Assembly: GCF_024139115.2 (NCBI RefSeq) | Contig: NC_085140.1 | Location: forward strand, 97,290,988-97,354,987 | Direction of reading: 5' to 3' | DNA: 64,000 bases | Origin: Armigeres subalbatus | Lineage: Eukaryota; Arthropoda; Insecta; Diptera; Culicidae | In this document: positions 22,711 through 34,149 of the stretch, in pieces | How the letters are laid out: every line of letters begins with the position of its first letter | How positions within the stretch are numbered: the first letter of the stretch is position 1 | The notes under the pieces: generated by a model | Told to the model about the DNA's origin: nothing | The model's database searches: none | What the model saw: only the letters and a program-made list of their open reading frames with translations | Program-made: the position numbers and the translations under genes

Positions 22711-22765
22711 TATTTTTCCCCTGATGAAGACACTATCCACGTGTTGAAACGTCGGACAAATAGAA
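22711..22765 (+). ncRNA. Hammerhead-ribozyme-like motif 2
   Basis: CTGATGA (22721-22727), a stem-loop ACAC-TATCCAC-GTGT, then GAAAC (22746-22750) and GTC (22751-22753). The flanks TATTTTTCC (22711-22719) and GGACAAATA (22754-22762) pair at 8 of 9 positions as stem I. Stem III would be only AC/GT with no loop, as in hammerheads that act as dimers. Two extra bases (AG) before stem II depart from the strict consensus. Hammerheads of this kind are known from Penelope-like elements and retrozymes. No Penelope RT was found here. Confidence 0.4.
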
Positions 22766-22870
22766 ATCTTGTTTGAGTCCTTCGAGACTGCGTGGCCGTT
22801 CTTGAAAGCGAATTAAAAATATACAGTCGACTTATGTATTAACAGTTTTTAAGAATTTTATAAATCAATT

Positions 22871-24340
22871 TTGTTTTGTTGCGGGGCTTAACCCATTCAT
22901 AATAGGTCGTTTTCCCATACAAACATTTTAAAAAGAGAGAAGACAAAATGATCGTCTATCGTCTTCCATCAGACGTCGTAAAGATTGAAGTGTTGGAACT
23001 GTCCTCAGGAAGGCCTATACCCCTTTATCATGATTACTATTCACTTTGTTTCCACAAATGTTGAAGTCTGTTACCCATTTTGTCATGGTTTGAGCTTGCT
23101 TTGAAATAGCCCATTTGGTTTGAGATTTGGTCATGGTCAATTTTGGTGTCTCCGGCGTTTCGGAGCCACCTCAGGGTAGTCCTGGAACCTTAACTGGATG
23201 TCATAAACGCTTCGTGTCTTGCAAAGACCGATTCTTGAAACTCCCACCGTTGTTTGGATATCAAACGACGTAACAAAATCGAGCGTTTCCAAAAACAATT
23301 TATCCGGCTCATCTTTTGTGGTTTGTGTGGTCTGTCCCCTGAGTGGCTAATATTTATTTGCTGAAATGCTGAAATTTGGAACACATTTCTCCACACTATG
23401 TGATTCATTTTTGATGCCTTTGGAGACTTCTCCAAGGGCATCGAAACTGATCGAACATTCTTAGAATGACGATTGCAAGTCACGATTCAATTCGTCTCCA
23501 CAAATGCTGAATCTCCACGAAAACATTGAACTGGGCTTTTTGGGACCAGTTCCCAAACGGTCACTTCAAAAAAAAAATCTAGCTGTTGACTGTTGGCTGT
23601 TGAAACACAAATTTCTTCATAACTTGAGAATTTATCAAGCAAATGGAACCAAATCTGGCATGTGGAAGTTTTGGAAGGAAAGGTATGTTGCGGTGATGGT
23701 TCGAAACTGTTCCCCTATCTGGAAAGGGGGCTGCCATACCAATGAAACAGAATTTTTTCATAATCGCCGAAAAGGAAGTTCTGATCACATTTACTGCATC
23801 TGACCTAATGACTCACCGGAATAATTCCGGGTTGAGGGACCACATTAGAGGTTCTTTGTCTCCGCAGGGTAGAGCAGTGCTGTAATATTAGTTTTAACCA
23901 TAATAAAACCAATTGTTTATGGCTCAGTTCAAAAGCAAAATTTAAAACAGGATCAGCGATGGAAGTATAGCTTTTAAGCCATATCTTTACTTTGTGAAAC
24001 ATTGCAATCTTCAACTGAAATATGTTGACCGTGAAATCAGTTGACATTTTTAGTGAATATTTCTAGATTGGTTTGGAAATAGGTCGTATGAGCAAAAGAG
24101 CGGCTCTCTGTGCTTCCGCTCTCTTTCGTTAATAGAAAGAATAGTTTTGTATTTTTTGCTACATTTCCACTCCAGCACGCTAGACAAAGCTGTTGTTTTT
24201 AGATATCTGTTAAAAACGCCGAAGTAAACTTTATTATAGTTCTGTAATACTCGAAAGAGAATGAAAGTAAAGAGAGACTCTCTTTTGCACATAAAACCTA
24301 TTTTGAGTTTTTCTTTTGGACTATGCTGTAAACAAATCCG
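22871..24340. other. Unassigned sequence with an interspersed repeat module
   Basis: The stretch 23690-23770 (CCCCTATCTGGAAAGGGGG and following) resembles 33050-33110 (CTATGGAAAGGGGGCTACCA), so part is an interspersed repeat. The short frames on either strand have no domains. Confidence 0.35.
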
Positions 24341-25828
24341 ACTTTGGGACAGTTCGACGAAGAGCAGTTCGTCGAAGAGCATTTCGTTGAATGGCGTTTA
24401 TTCGAAATCTGCTTTCGATCAAACGTCATTTTACCAAATGGACGAAGATTACTCATTCTAAAATCTGATTTAGACTAGATGTCCATTTGACCAAATGCCC
24501 ATTCGGCACAGTGTCCTTTCGACCAAATGTCCCAGTGGACTAAAAATTGGTTTCCGGCTAAATGTCCCTTCGACCAGATGTCATTCGACGAAGTGTTTGT
24601 AATAAAGCACATTTAATTTTGTTACAGTTCGTCGAATGACGTTTTGTCGAATAAATATTTGAACGAATGGATATTTGAACGATTGAAACTTGAGTCAATA
24701 ATAATTTAAAACTAAATGATTTATGGCGGTGTTTCATAGTTAATGCTCCAATATTAACCAAAGAATGATGGGATTTTTAAAAAGAATAAATAATAGAAAA
24801 ACGGTAAATATTCCCGACAGGGTATTCACTTTGGCGTGCCCCTCTAACCAACTATGATGAATCTATACCAGCTGGTCAAGAGACATTTACTCGAATGATG
24901 TTTCATCGAATGACACTTTGCCGAAAAACTTTAAGTTTAGGTATTGCTATTTGGTCAAAATTAATATTTCGGCCAACCATTAACGAATTACAGTCACACC
25001 TCCAAGAGTCGATATTGTAGGGACCATCGTCCCATGGAAACATCGAGGAGTGGAATAGAAAATCCTTATTGAAATATTTTTCTAGTATGGCATAATTTGC
25101 CTCTATAACTCGATTTCGAGTTATAGAATATCGACTAATGGAAGTTTGACTGTACGGTTGGCAGTTAATTTTATACTAATTTATTTATTAATATTAAGCG
25201 AAAGTAAGAGTATCCATGTAAAGAATGAGAAAGTGTTTGCTGCCTTTACTGTCGATTAAACATCTATTCTACCATATGTCCCCTCGACTAAACTTTCTTT
25301 CCACGAAATTTAATTTGACCAAACGCCAATCGATTAAATGTCAATCAACGAAATGCCCCAAAGCCGACTACGAAGAAGTATTGGCACAATAACATTGATA
25401 TCATTGGTTTTTGAGCTTGTGTCAAAGAATAATATAGTAAATGTTTTTTCCCCATCGATACCTAATATTTTGCGATTTCTGTAGGTTTAGATTTTTTTCT
25501 TAAAAGAGACGAGCCAGCCTAGGACAAAACATTCTAAAGTCCGCCAAAGTAGTTTCCGTTTGCTCAGGTGAAAATCCTCACCAGCTTCCGTATTCGTTTC
25601 TTCCGCTGCTTATTGAACTTCATCACGTCCACACTTGATTCCTCCCATCAGTTCATCCACGTATCTCCTCTGAATTATTCCATTCTATCCATTCTACTAA
25701 ATTACCTATTACCGATCTATTACACTGAAATTCACTTCCAGCATTCAACCAAATGCCCCTTGGACCATCTGTCATCTGACTCAACGTCATTCGACGTAAT
25801 GTAATTCGACAAACTGTCGCAGAGTCAA
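24340..25828. mobile_element. Composite foldback-like repeat, copy 1
   Basis: The ends are arrays of TTCGTCGAATGACATTTGGTCG-type words, partly in opposite orientation left (24350-24660) and right (25740-25820). The unique middle matches 41690-42540 in order: a GCTCCAATATT block, TTCCCGACNGG, CCCCTCTAACC, CCAAAGCCGACTACGA, then TCGTTTCTTCCGCTGCT. The two copies prove a single repeat unit of about 1.5 kb. This copy has gained a MITE at 24991-25152, and the Jockey-clade fragment abuts its right end. Confidence 0.65.
24991..25152. mobile_element. 162-bp pogo-like MITE
   Basis: TA at 24989-24990 and 25153-25154; terminal repeats CAGTCACACCTCCAAGAGTC and, inverted, CAGTCAAACTTCCATTAGTC, then CGATATT. 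The corresponding position in the paralogous repeat (about 41992) lacks this segment, giving an empty-site comparison. The CAGT start and TA target fit the pogo/Tigger group. Relatives are at 40713, 43291 and 47219. Confidence 0.72.
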
Positions 25829-26515
25829 TTTTATTTATTTATTTATTTATTTATTTATTTCAATCTTCAACGTAAAGTTGTACAGATGTTTCTTAGCTAT
25901 ACTAGGTTTTGTATTCTTGACTTATAGGCCTCTTTACTAATATTAAAATCAAACACGTGACTTACTTCATTAAACGTGCGGCAGCACATGCTCCATGGCT
26001 CATTGTATCCATAGTTTGTACGGTGAGTAGACTCGGCAAGAAGTATGTAATGCCGTAGTTATCTTCGAGGCACGTTGATGTGTACTTTAGCTAGGAGAAA
26101 GCCACAGTCTACATCTCCAGCGAGAATTCCGAACACGAAGAGTCTTTGAAGGAGTTTTCTTCTGACAGCTAGCGATTGCAGATTTATTAGCACACACCGT
26201 TCTTCGCAGGAGTGCAAGCTAGCCGTATTGTTCCAAGGTAGTACCCGGAGGGCGTATCTGATGAAGTTTCGTTGAATCGCTTCCATTCTGTTAATCAATG
26301 TTGCATGAAAGGGTGCCCATACAACAACTGCATATTCTAGCAGACTGCGGACGAGAGCACAATACAACGCTTTTAGCGCATATATGTCCTGGAATGCATT
26401 CGTGTTTCTTTTCAAAAATCCCAGCATGGCAAACGATTTGGCTGTGATCATGTTGATGTGGTCGTTAAATCTGACTTTAGAGTCAATAATGACTCCCAAG
26501 TCTTTAATCGATGAA
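25829..26515 (-). pseudogene. Jockey-clade non-LTR retrotransposon 3' fragment
   Basis: The minus-strand frame 26499-26059 reads KDLGVIIDSKVRFNDHIN, SLLEYAVVVWAPF and MEAIQRNFIRYAL, the conserved region after the RT fingers/thumb in Jockey-type elements. After a TAA at 26059-26061 the same frame continues with HRTNYGYNEPWSMCCRTFN then FDFNISKEAYKSRI, the usual C terminus, so there is one nonsense codon near the end. The coding part is followed by a (AAAT)n tail at 25831-25860. The RT catalytic core and endonuclease are missing, i.e. a severe 5' truncation typical of target-primed insertion. No clear target duplication was found. Confidence 0.82.
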
Positions 26516-26590
26516 TTAAAATAATTTTTTTGGTTCTAAATATTTTTTCATTCACCTTATTTCATCCACCTTTCCATCCCTCTTCTTATA

Positions 26591-26973
26591 GGGTCTGTTC
26601 AAATATTACGTAATGCAATAGGGGGTGGGGGTTGTTTGATTTTTATTACGCTTTGTTGCGCAAAATATAGGGGGTGGGGGTCCTTCGAGATATTGTTACG
26701 CGTAACAAACTATTTGCATAGAGAAGAAAAAATTTGAAAATACTCAAAAAAATATTCATTATCTTTGAAAAAGCATGAAATAAAAAATATATAACAATTC
26801 ATTGCTCCATACTTCAAATTCTACTAAAATTAAGATCATTTCCAAAAAACTGCATTTGTTACGCGTTGCGCATAGGGGTGGGGGTGGTTCTGAAAATTGT
26901 TACGGATTGTTATGAGAGGGTGGGGGTTATTAAAAACAACGTTTTCTGCGTTACGTAATATTTGAACAGGCCC
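26591..26973. mobile_element. MITE with GGGTCTGTTCAAATATTACG termini
   Basis: The left end GGGTCTGTTCAAATATTACG (continuing TAA) and the inverted right end GGGCCTGTTCAAATATTACG pair over about 25 bp. AGGGGGTGGGGGT words recur four times inside, mirrored by GTTACG words. About 383 bp, no reading frame. A related family lies at 11303-11743. The target duplication is not clear. Confidence 0.72.
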
Positions 26974-27149
26974 AGCATAATGACACGGCGGCAATGTCCC
27001 AGTGGACATTTTTTCATAGTGAAGGAACTGTTGAAAAGGTTAGTTCAATCGAATTCGTGACCTGACTCCTTTTAAAACTTTAAATTGGATCTGAGATATG
27101 AGGAAACTTGACCGATCTCAGATATTAATATGGTTGCAATCAGCAAAAG

Positions 27150-27430
27150 CCATACATTAATATGTGGATACTAATGACTACCGTTTCTGCCTCATACGCA
27201 GGAAGTCGTGGTTTTAATCCCTAGGTCCGTTCCAATCTTCTACTTTGCATCTTTCTATTTATTTCTCATGTTCTAGCAATTGCTAGAACTTGAAACGAAT
27301 TTTCATACCGTTTCCATTTCTATCCCTATATCTTTAACTGGACTATTCCAGCTGTAATTGTTAGAATTGGAAATGAACGAAAAAAGCTCGCTTCCTACAT
27401 CAAATTAGAATTCTATCAATTGCTTTTTCC
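27150..27430 (+). repeat. tRNA-derived SINE (family A, copy 2)
   Basis: ACTACCGTTTCTGCCTCATA leads to a degraded B box GTGGTTTTAATCCC. The body then matches the minus-strand copy at 44560-44830: TTCTAGCAATTGCTAGAACT, CATACCGTTTCCATTTCTAT, GTTAGAATTGGAAATGAAC. About 280 bp; the B box has lost its G/C consensus bases, so it is a dead copy. Confidence 0.7.
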
Positions 27431-29169
27431 TATCACAGCTCTTTACGAACCTTAGCCCCTCGAACCTAACGCAAAAAAAAAAAAAATCCGGATAAATTTG
27501 TGGCCAGTGCAGGGAACCTATCCTTAATTCCACCATAATTTTATGGCTCTGAATATTCGAGAAAATATTCCAGGTGTCTAACCGATCATGGAATTAATAA
27601 ACCATTTGTTCTCTTAAAACAATACATTCTGGAAATCGAAAGCGATTTCTGATGTGTTTCTGCCACCAGTATTTTTTATGATTTTTCTAACAATTTCGTA
27701 TGGAGTCTTCAAGATCAAAAAAATATCAATGACTGGGTAAATCTCAATTTAAGAGTTTTAATCGGACATTAGCTCAGCTTTCGGACATTGGTCGTAATGT
27801 TCAGCGGCATTGGACATTCTTTTTTTTGCGCTGCGCTGCCGTTTTCTTTTATGAGGCAAGCAAAATCCGTCATATTTTCTGCCTTGTGAGTTTTGCTTCA
27901 ATTTTAGTCTTATCTAATGAGAGTTCGAAATAGATCGCAGTCGCTTTCATTCTGCTATTTCAACCAACTTCAAGTCGATTGTATTAGCGCCCATGCAGTC
28001 GAATCCAACCAACATATTAGGATCAAATTCGAGCAACTCGGATTAGCTCTGTTCAGACACATGACTGTTGTCTAATAAAAACAAAATCCAGCAGAGGCCG
28101 TTGCTCGACAGTAGATTTGAAGTTTTCTTACGATTATTTTTCGAATCCTATTAAATAACAACTATTTCAACTTTTGTTTTTGAGATTGGTACCAGTGTTG
28201 ATAGAATCATACTCAAATTTAAATCAACGAAGCTTCATGCACGAGCTAACTCGGTTACGATTCTGCAAAAAGAGCATGAATGAGTTTTTCGGTCAAAATC
28301 GCATCGCTTCGCTCTCTTGCCGAAAAACGATATCGCTTTAAAAGCCGTCAAACATCAAACGAGGCGTATTTTGTTGTATTTTGGTGTTGGAATTTGAATC
28401 AAAGTGTTCGGCATTTGAGATAAAGCTCAACAGAATAAAATCATTTAACATTAATAGTTACAATCAATAAAATTTAAATATCAAGCGTTTAAAAGGAAGT
28501 TCAAATCTTTCGCTAGCTATTTTAATTCATGTGCCATAAAGACCTCCAAAGTGAAAGATGTGGTTGTGTGTTCGGAATATGAATGAAAACGGTAACTTCG
28601 AACAAAAATTCTCAAAGAAGTCCGAGCTGTCTCATTACACAGGATTTCAAATTTAACACTTTTCGGAGTGCTACGAACATTTTATAGAAAAGAGATCCAC
28701 GGTATTTTTTTTTCAGCACAATAACTATTTCAACGATTGGTGAAAAATCAACTTTTCTGCAATTCGAATATTTACATTATAAAGTTACAGCTGCCAGAAG
28801 AAATTTGCTGATGGTTCATTGTATGGAACCCAACCCCGGTTTGGCTGCATTCGATGAGTCTGGTACGGTGTAAATTAGATATAAAATTGATTCTGCCTCC
28901 GATATACATTGCGATATACACCCCCGGGCCACGCCATTGCGTGCAGCCATTTGACATCTGTGTGTTATCCTGCGGTGCTTGCTATTCTGAATAATTACCT
29001 CAAGAAGTGGTTTAAACTTTTCCTTCCAAGGGTCTTAGTACGTGCAGCAGAGCTATTTCCATTCCATGCATCTGCAGGGCAACACACATTTCCATCTCCG
29101 AATATAAAATACTAGTTTATTTGTGGACGCAATAGCGCCCGTGGCAAGTGTTTTTTTTTTTTTCAATTT
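27431..29169. other. Unassigned region with a module shared with 49104-50410
   Basis: 28225-28400 (GCTTCATGCACGAGC, then AAAATCGCATCGCTTCGCTC and GCCGAAAAACGAT) is a diverged copy of 49968-50110 inside the hAT-like element, so this segment is probably element-derived. No coding domain is seen in the rest. Confidence 0.45.
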
Positions 29170-29173
29170 TTAA

Positions 29174-30426
29174 CCTTCTGTCTGTGCTCAAAAAAACTTA
29201 CGTTGTCTGTGCTCTGGGGTCAAATTATTTAAATTGAAATGCTATAACTTTTTAATGTTTGGCCAATTTTGGATTTTTAGGCTGTTTCGAAAGATAATTT
29301 TATCATCTTTCAGGTCATTACCAAATATTGATTATAGGTGGGCGGGTACTTTGCGGGGAGGGGTTTTAGTGAACAAGGGTACAAAAACAGTGATTTTTCA
29401 TGTTTATTTTACTTATATCCGAAAATCCTATCCATTTTAAACTGCAACTTTTTTAAAAAGGCTATGCAGGAAGGCATGTGCTTTAGCATGAGGCGTTGAT
29501 AAGTTTATAAATCGGCCGCCAGGTTTTGGTATATTTGAATTCATTATTTTAGACTACTCAAGATATTCCGATATATAGAATTCTCCTCAGTGTAAATATT
29601 CTTATCGCACAAATTAAAAAATGGGAAGAAGTGCTCATTATATTATCCTCATCCTGAACAATGTTGCCGAATGCAACTTGGGTGTAGGTATGAGGGATCT
29701 CAAGCTGAAGCAATATTGCATATATGCAAGAATATTGCAAGTACACTAGCGCCGCCTATTTGTAAATTTCCTTATTATTTATTTCGTCACATGACAGTCT
29801 ATTCCCACCAGACGAACTTTGTTACAGACGTCATCTTTACAAATTTCAAAATTGTGCGATAAGAATATTTACAATGAAGAAAATTCCATATATCGGAGTT
29901 ACTTGAGTAGTCTGAAATAATGAATTCAAATATACCGCCACCTAGCGACCAAGCGCTAAACTAATCAATGCCTCATGCCAAAGCAGACGCCTTCCTGCAT
30001 AACCTTTTGAAAAGGTGCAGTTCAAAATGGGTAGGATTTTCAAATATAAGTGAAATAAGCATGAAAAATCACTGTTTTGTACCCTTTTTACGAAAACCCT
30101 CCTGCGATGTACCCGCCCACCTATAGTCAATCTTTGGTAACGAAAGATGAAAGATGATTAAATTATCTTTCGAAACAGCCCAAAAAATCTAAAATTGGCC
30201 AAACATTAAAAAAGTTATAGCAATTTCAATTTGGGGTCAATTTGACCCCAGAGCACAGACAACGTAAGTTTTTTGAAAAAAGGACACTGTAGCGCATATT
30301 TTCAAGATTTTTCAAGCGAATTTGCACCGAACTACCAAAAATTAGGAGAATCGGTTGGAAACTAAAAAAATGGCAGCCACTCAAAGTGGCCTGGGGTCAT
30401 ATTGACCCCAGAGCACAGACAAAAGG
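29174..30426. mobile_element. 1.25-kb TTAA-target element with long inverted arms
   Basis: TTAA at 29170-29173 and 30427-30430 flank termini CCTTCTGTCTGTGCTC and, inverted, CCTTTTGTCTGTGCTC. Arms of about 420 bp (29195-29615 and 29841-30262) are diverged inverted copies around a spacer of about 225 bp. The terminal word GTCTGTGCTC appears twice at each end. The TTAA target and CC start fit the piggyBac group. No transposase frame, so non-autonomous. Confidence 0.82.
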
Positions 30427-30430
30427 TTAA

Positions 30431-31184
30431 GAGTGATATATTCTTTTCTGCATTTAAAAAAAATCAAAGTTTTCAACGTCTGTTGTCTGTGATTTTTTTT
30501 CATCAAATGCTATGTCTGGTTGTCTAACGTTGTCACTGGTTTTGTTTTCTGCATTTGATAGTCAAAAAGAATTGAAGTGTCAAATATTTTATTTTTTGTG
30601 AGAATTTCCCCCGCGTGCTGCGTCTGGTTGGCTAGTCACCGGACAGACAAACAGGGCTATTATATATATGATATCAATAAATGTACGTAAACATGTTCAT
30701 CCATAAAAGCACAGACGGATAGTGGAAGATACAATGAAAACACATTCGCTTCAGCTCAGCTTATATTCGGCTGTTGGTTGCCTAAGTTCTCATTAGAACA
30801 TGTTGACTTGAAGCAGATTGTGCGAATACTATCCAACATCTGACAAATAAAATAAGATGATCATTCTAAAATTTAATTTGGATTCCTTTACCGCAGTGAT
30901 CCCCAAAGTGCGGCCCTCGAAGCCTTTAGCTGCGGCCCGCGAAGGATTTCAGAATATACACTACATGTGGCCCGTTGATAAGCATTAGATGACACGAAAC
31001 GCTTTTCATCATTACGATGTTTAAGTATCATTAATTAAATTCATCACTTCATACATGTTATGTAGGCCAACAGCCAACAACTTCGATGGTGTTGCCCTTG
31101 GCTATGTCATATACTGCTTTGAAATCAGGAAACTTTTAATACAAGTTAGGGTTTGGAAAAAAATAAATTTGATTTAGTTTTAAG
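30431..31184. other. Unassigned DNA with a hAT-like terminus
   Basis: CAGTGATCCCCAAAGTGCGG at 30895 looks like a hAT left end, with further TGCGGCCCGC words, but no matching right end or 8-bp duplication was found nearby. A related GCGGCCCGCTTC occurs at 32513. The rest shows no feature. Confidence 0.3.
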
Positions 31185-31593
31185 GTTATTATCAGGGTTG
31201 GGAAAAATCAAATTTTCGAAAAATCGAGAATGATCAAACTCACCCGCGATTTTACTTTTAAATTATCAAGTGATTAAAACTCGCCAGCGATTAAGAATCG
31301 TTCGAAAATCGTATCTTGATTTGAAGCATTTACCGTTACATTTTGAACTCTTTTTCCTCACTAGCATGAAGCTATAATGCCAAATATAAGATATAACGGG
31401 ACTGTTAACAATTAGCTATTATTAGTGCAGATTAATGATTGAATGAAAATTCTGTGTTTATTATCGTTTGAGTACAAAATTTGAGAAGTTGTCGCCGGTG
31501 ACAACTCGCCTACTGTTTTCACGTGAGAAGTTTTCACATGAAAATTGCAATCATGATCGTCTGATAATGATTAAGCACAACACTGGTTATTAT
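31185..31593 (+). mobile_element. hAT-type MITE, copy 1 (393 bp) with target duplications
   Basis: The element at 31193-31585 begins CAGGGTTGGGAAAAATC and ends AAGCACAACACTG. It is flanked by exact 8-bp repeats GTTATTAT (31185-31192, 31586-31593). The same element lies inverted at 63215-63607. An 18-bp near-palindrome GTTGTCGCCGGTGACAAC sits inside. The 8-bp duplication and CAG ends fit the hAT group; there is no transposase. Confidence 0.9.
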
Positions 31594-34140
31594 ACAACAA
31601 AGCCTCAAATCGCCCATCTTGGAAACCACGTGTTTTTTGACGAAATTTTTCAAGAGCTCGAGTTGAGAGAACAATAACATGCATATGAGGTAAACAATGA
31701 CAGATCATCTATTCAATTATGCTGAGTAATCGACTTGATTTCCAGAATTGTACAAACATTATTACGCTAGATTTGGGCTTGTATTTGAAACGGGAAAGAA
31801 ATTTTCCACTGGATCTATTGTATAATCACCACTCCAGAAAGTAAGTGAATATCAACGTACTTTACGTTACCATCGTGCAAGGCTTCTTTTGACTCCTGGG
31901 GCTATTTTGCATTTTTGATTTTAGATTTTATAAAAAAAAACTGAACTGAAAAAATACTAAATTTGGAACAAAAAGTTGCCATCCAACTATGAACACGACA
32001 CCCGAATGTTGAATGGCAATTTGAGAGTAATTTACGTTAAAATTTTTGTTTCAAAATGTCCAAAGTAGCTCCCGATTTGTCAAAAGAACCCTTGAACGAT
32101 GGTACCTAAAATATTTAACAAAGTCAAGAATTTCCCCATGCTCCGATTTGTTGGTGAATAAAAGGTTTCTGTAAAATTCAATTGATCGGAAATCTGGAAA
32201 CACGGTAATAGTGTGGAATTTAGATTTATTCGATTTCTATTCAAAAGTACTGGCAAGTTCACCTGGCTTTAAAAACATGTTTCTCGTTATTTGACACCAC
32301 AAGTTATAATCAATGGTGTCTCGAAATTTTAATTTTTATCTACTCAATGACAATTATCAGTTTCTTCATTCTATGTATTTATGTGCAAACATTCTGCATA
32401 TTTAAAGTCCTTGAACAAATAGAATGAGGTTGAGTATGTAGTGAACAATAATCTTTCAACAAAAAATCAGAATCTTAGAATCGGACATGTAATGTAATCA
32501 TGCAAATGTACTGCGGCCCGCTTCAACAGTTCAAAATTTCTATGCTGCCTAGATAGTAAGTATGCTGGAAACCAATGCTGTACCGTTTTTGGAACAGTGC
32601 TCCTATGCCAATTGCGGAGTTGTTGAATACAAAAATCAAAATTAAAAATCCGAAGATCCTCATAAAGTGCTACTTTGACCTCTATAATACACGAGAAGAA
32701 AGGCACCATTACCGCTAGGTGGATTCTTCATTCCGTTTTTTTTTCTATTATCAGCCATAAAATTTGAGTTTGTTTTATTTCCGAATTCCGAGAAAACGTA
32801 TTTTTGAAGTAGGATGTTCTCTGACCTAAGTTTCATAAATATTGTGTCAATTGTGCCAAGCTTATGCTGTTTTCTTTTTATCACAGATAACTGTTCGACA
32901 TTCATTCAATCTATCTATTCTATCTATATACATAAAAATGAATTTCTGTCTGTCTGAACCTTATAGACTCCGAAACTACTGAACCGATCTGCGTGAAAAT
33001 TTGTATGCTGAGGTTTTTGGGGTCGGAGAAGGTTCTTAAGAAGGTCCCCTCTCTCCTATGGAAAGGGGGCTACCAGACAAAATTCTGCATAACTCGAGAA
33101 CTAAGCAGAGAATCTGCAGAGGTCTGCTAGTGATATAATAAAAAATGCTAACACATTGAACTTTTGTGTTAAATATCAGCCCAAACGAATCAGGATTTTG
33201 ACGCTAGAAATTACAAATTTGTATGAAAATCGGGATTTTCTTCATACTTATTTTCAAAAGCTTTTTATTTTTCTATTTTTTTTAAATTCAAGATAAGTAT
33301 TTGAAAAACTCAACTGAACTCGAAACAAAACAACGATTGTAATTGTCATTTTTTTCTTGCATTGAAGGTCGATTATTTTATTGTTACCTTTTATTCTAAC
33401 AAATTGATTACCCACCGTCGTGCGTTCTTTTTTTTACAAAGAGGAGGCTATTTTGGGCAAGTACGTAATTTTTTGTGCAAATTCCAATTTCGCCATTTCG
33501 GTCACTTGTGTCATCATTTTTTTCATTCGGTAATTCGATAGGCTCAGGCTTGTATAACACTTTGCGGAGCCACATTTTGGAGTCAGAGACTGTGTGTCGT
33601 GGTGTTGTTCTCAAGGTATGGTTTGACTGGGATTATCTTCCGGATGGTCAGAGCTGCGGAGCTCTGCCGACGGTGTCTCCAGTTTATGGCTGGATAGTAA
33701 CTTTCAGTTTCAAATTTAATGATTTATTTAGTTAGAAATCATTGAAAACTTAAAGTACAAAATAGTCCTGGAGTCAAAAGTAATCTTATTTGTATTTAAT
33801 TGACATTTTTTCTTGGATTTACAGATCAGACTCAATTATTGAAAATTTGGAAAACAAATTCTTCCGGATGATTAACTTTTTCTAATGATCAAGACAGACT
33901 CATTTTCCCATTTAAAATTGTTTATCAGCCCTTCAAGTGAAGTCCAATAGACGAAGAGTTGTGTAACTCAAACAATTGCATCGCGAATATATTGATTATG
34001 GAATTATTTAAAATAAACTTTAATAAAGTGCTATCTAAAATGTCATATTCGTGATACTACTATAAATATTTTATCTCAAAATATTTTATGTTTTTATTAA
34101 AACATTAGGAAAGTTTTCAAAATGAATTTTCCTAATCATA
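31594..34140. other. Unassigned AT-rich DNA with one interspersed repeat
   Basis: 32905-33120 (ATCTATATACATAAAAATGA, then ACTGAACCGATCTGCGTGAA) is a motif widely dispersed in insect genomes, as I recall, and I treat it as an interspersed repeat of unknown class. Related sequence is at 23690-23770. No gene is supported; frames of 60-86 codons lack domains. Confidence 0.4.
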
Positions 34141-34149
34141 AATTTCAAT

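Noticed and set aside
30895..32540. A complete hAT element
   Set aside because: Only a left-end-like CAGTGATCCCCAAAGTGCGG is seen; no inverted right end or 8-bp duplication was found.
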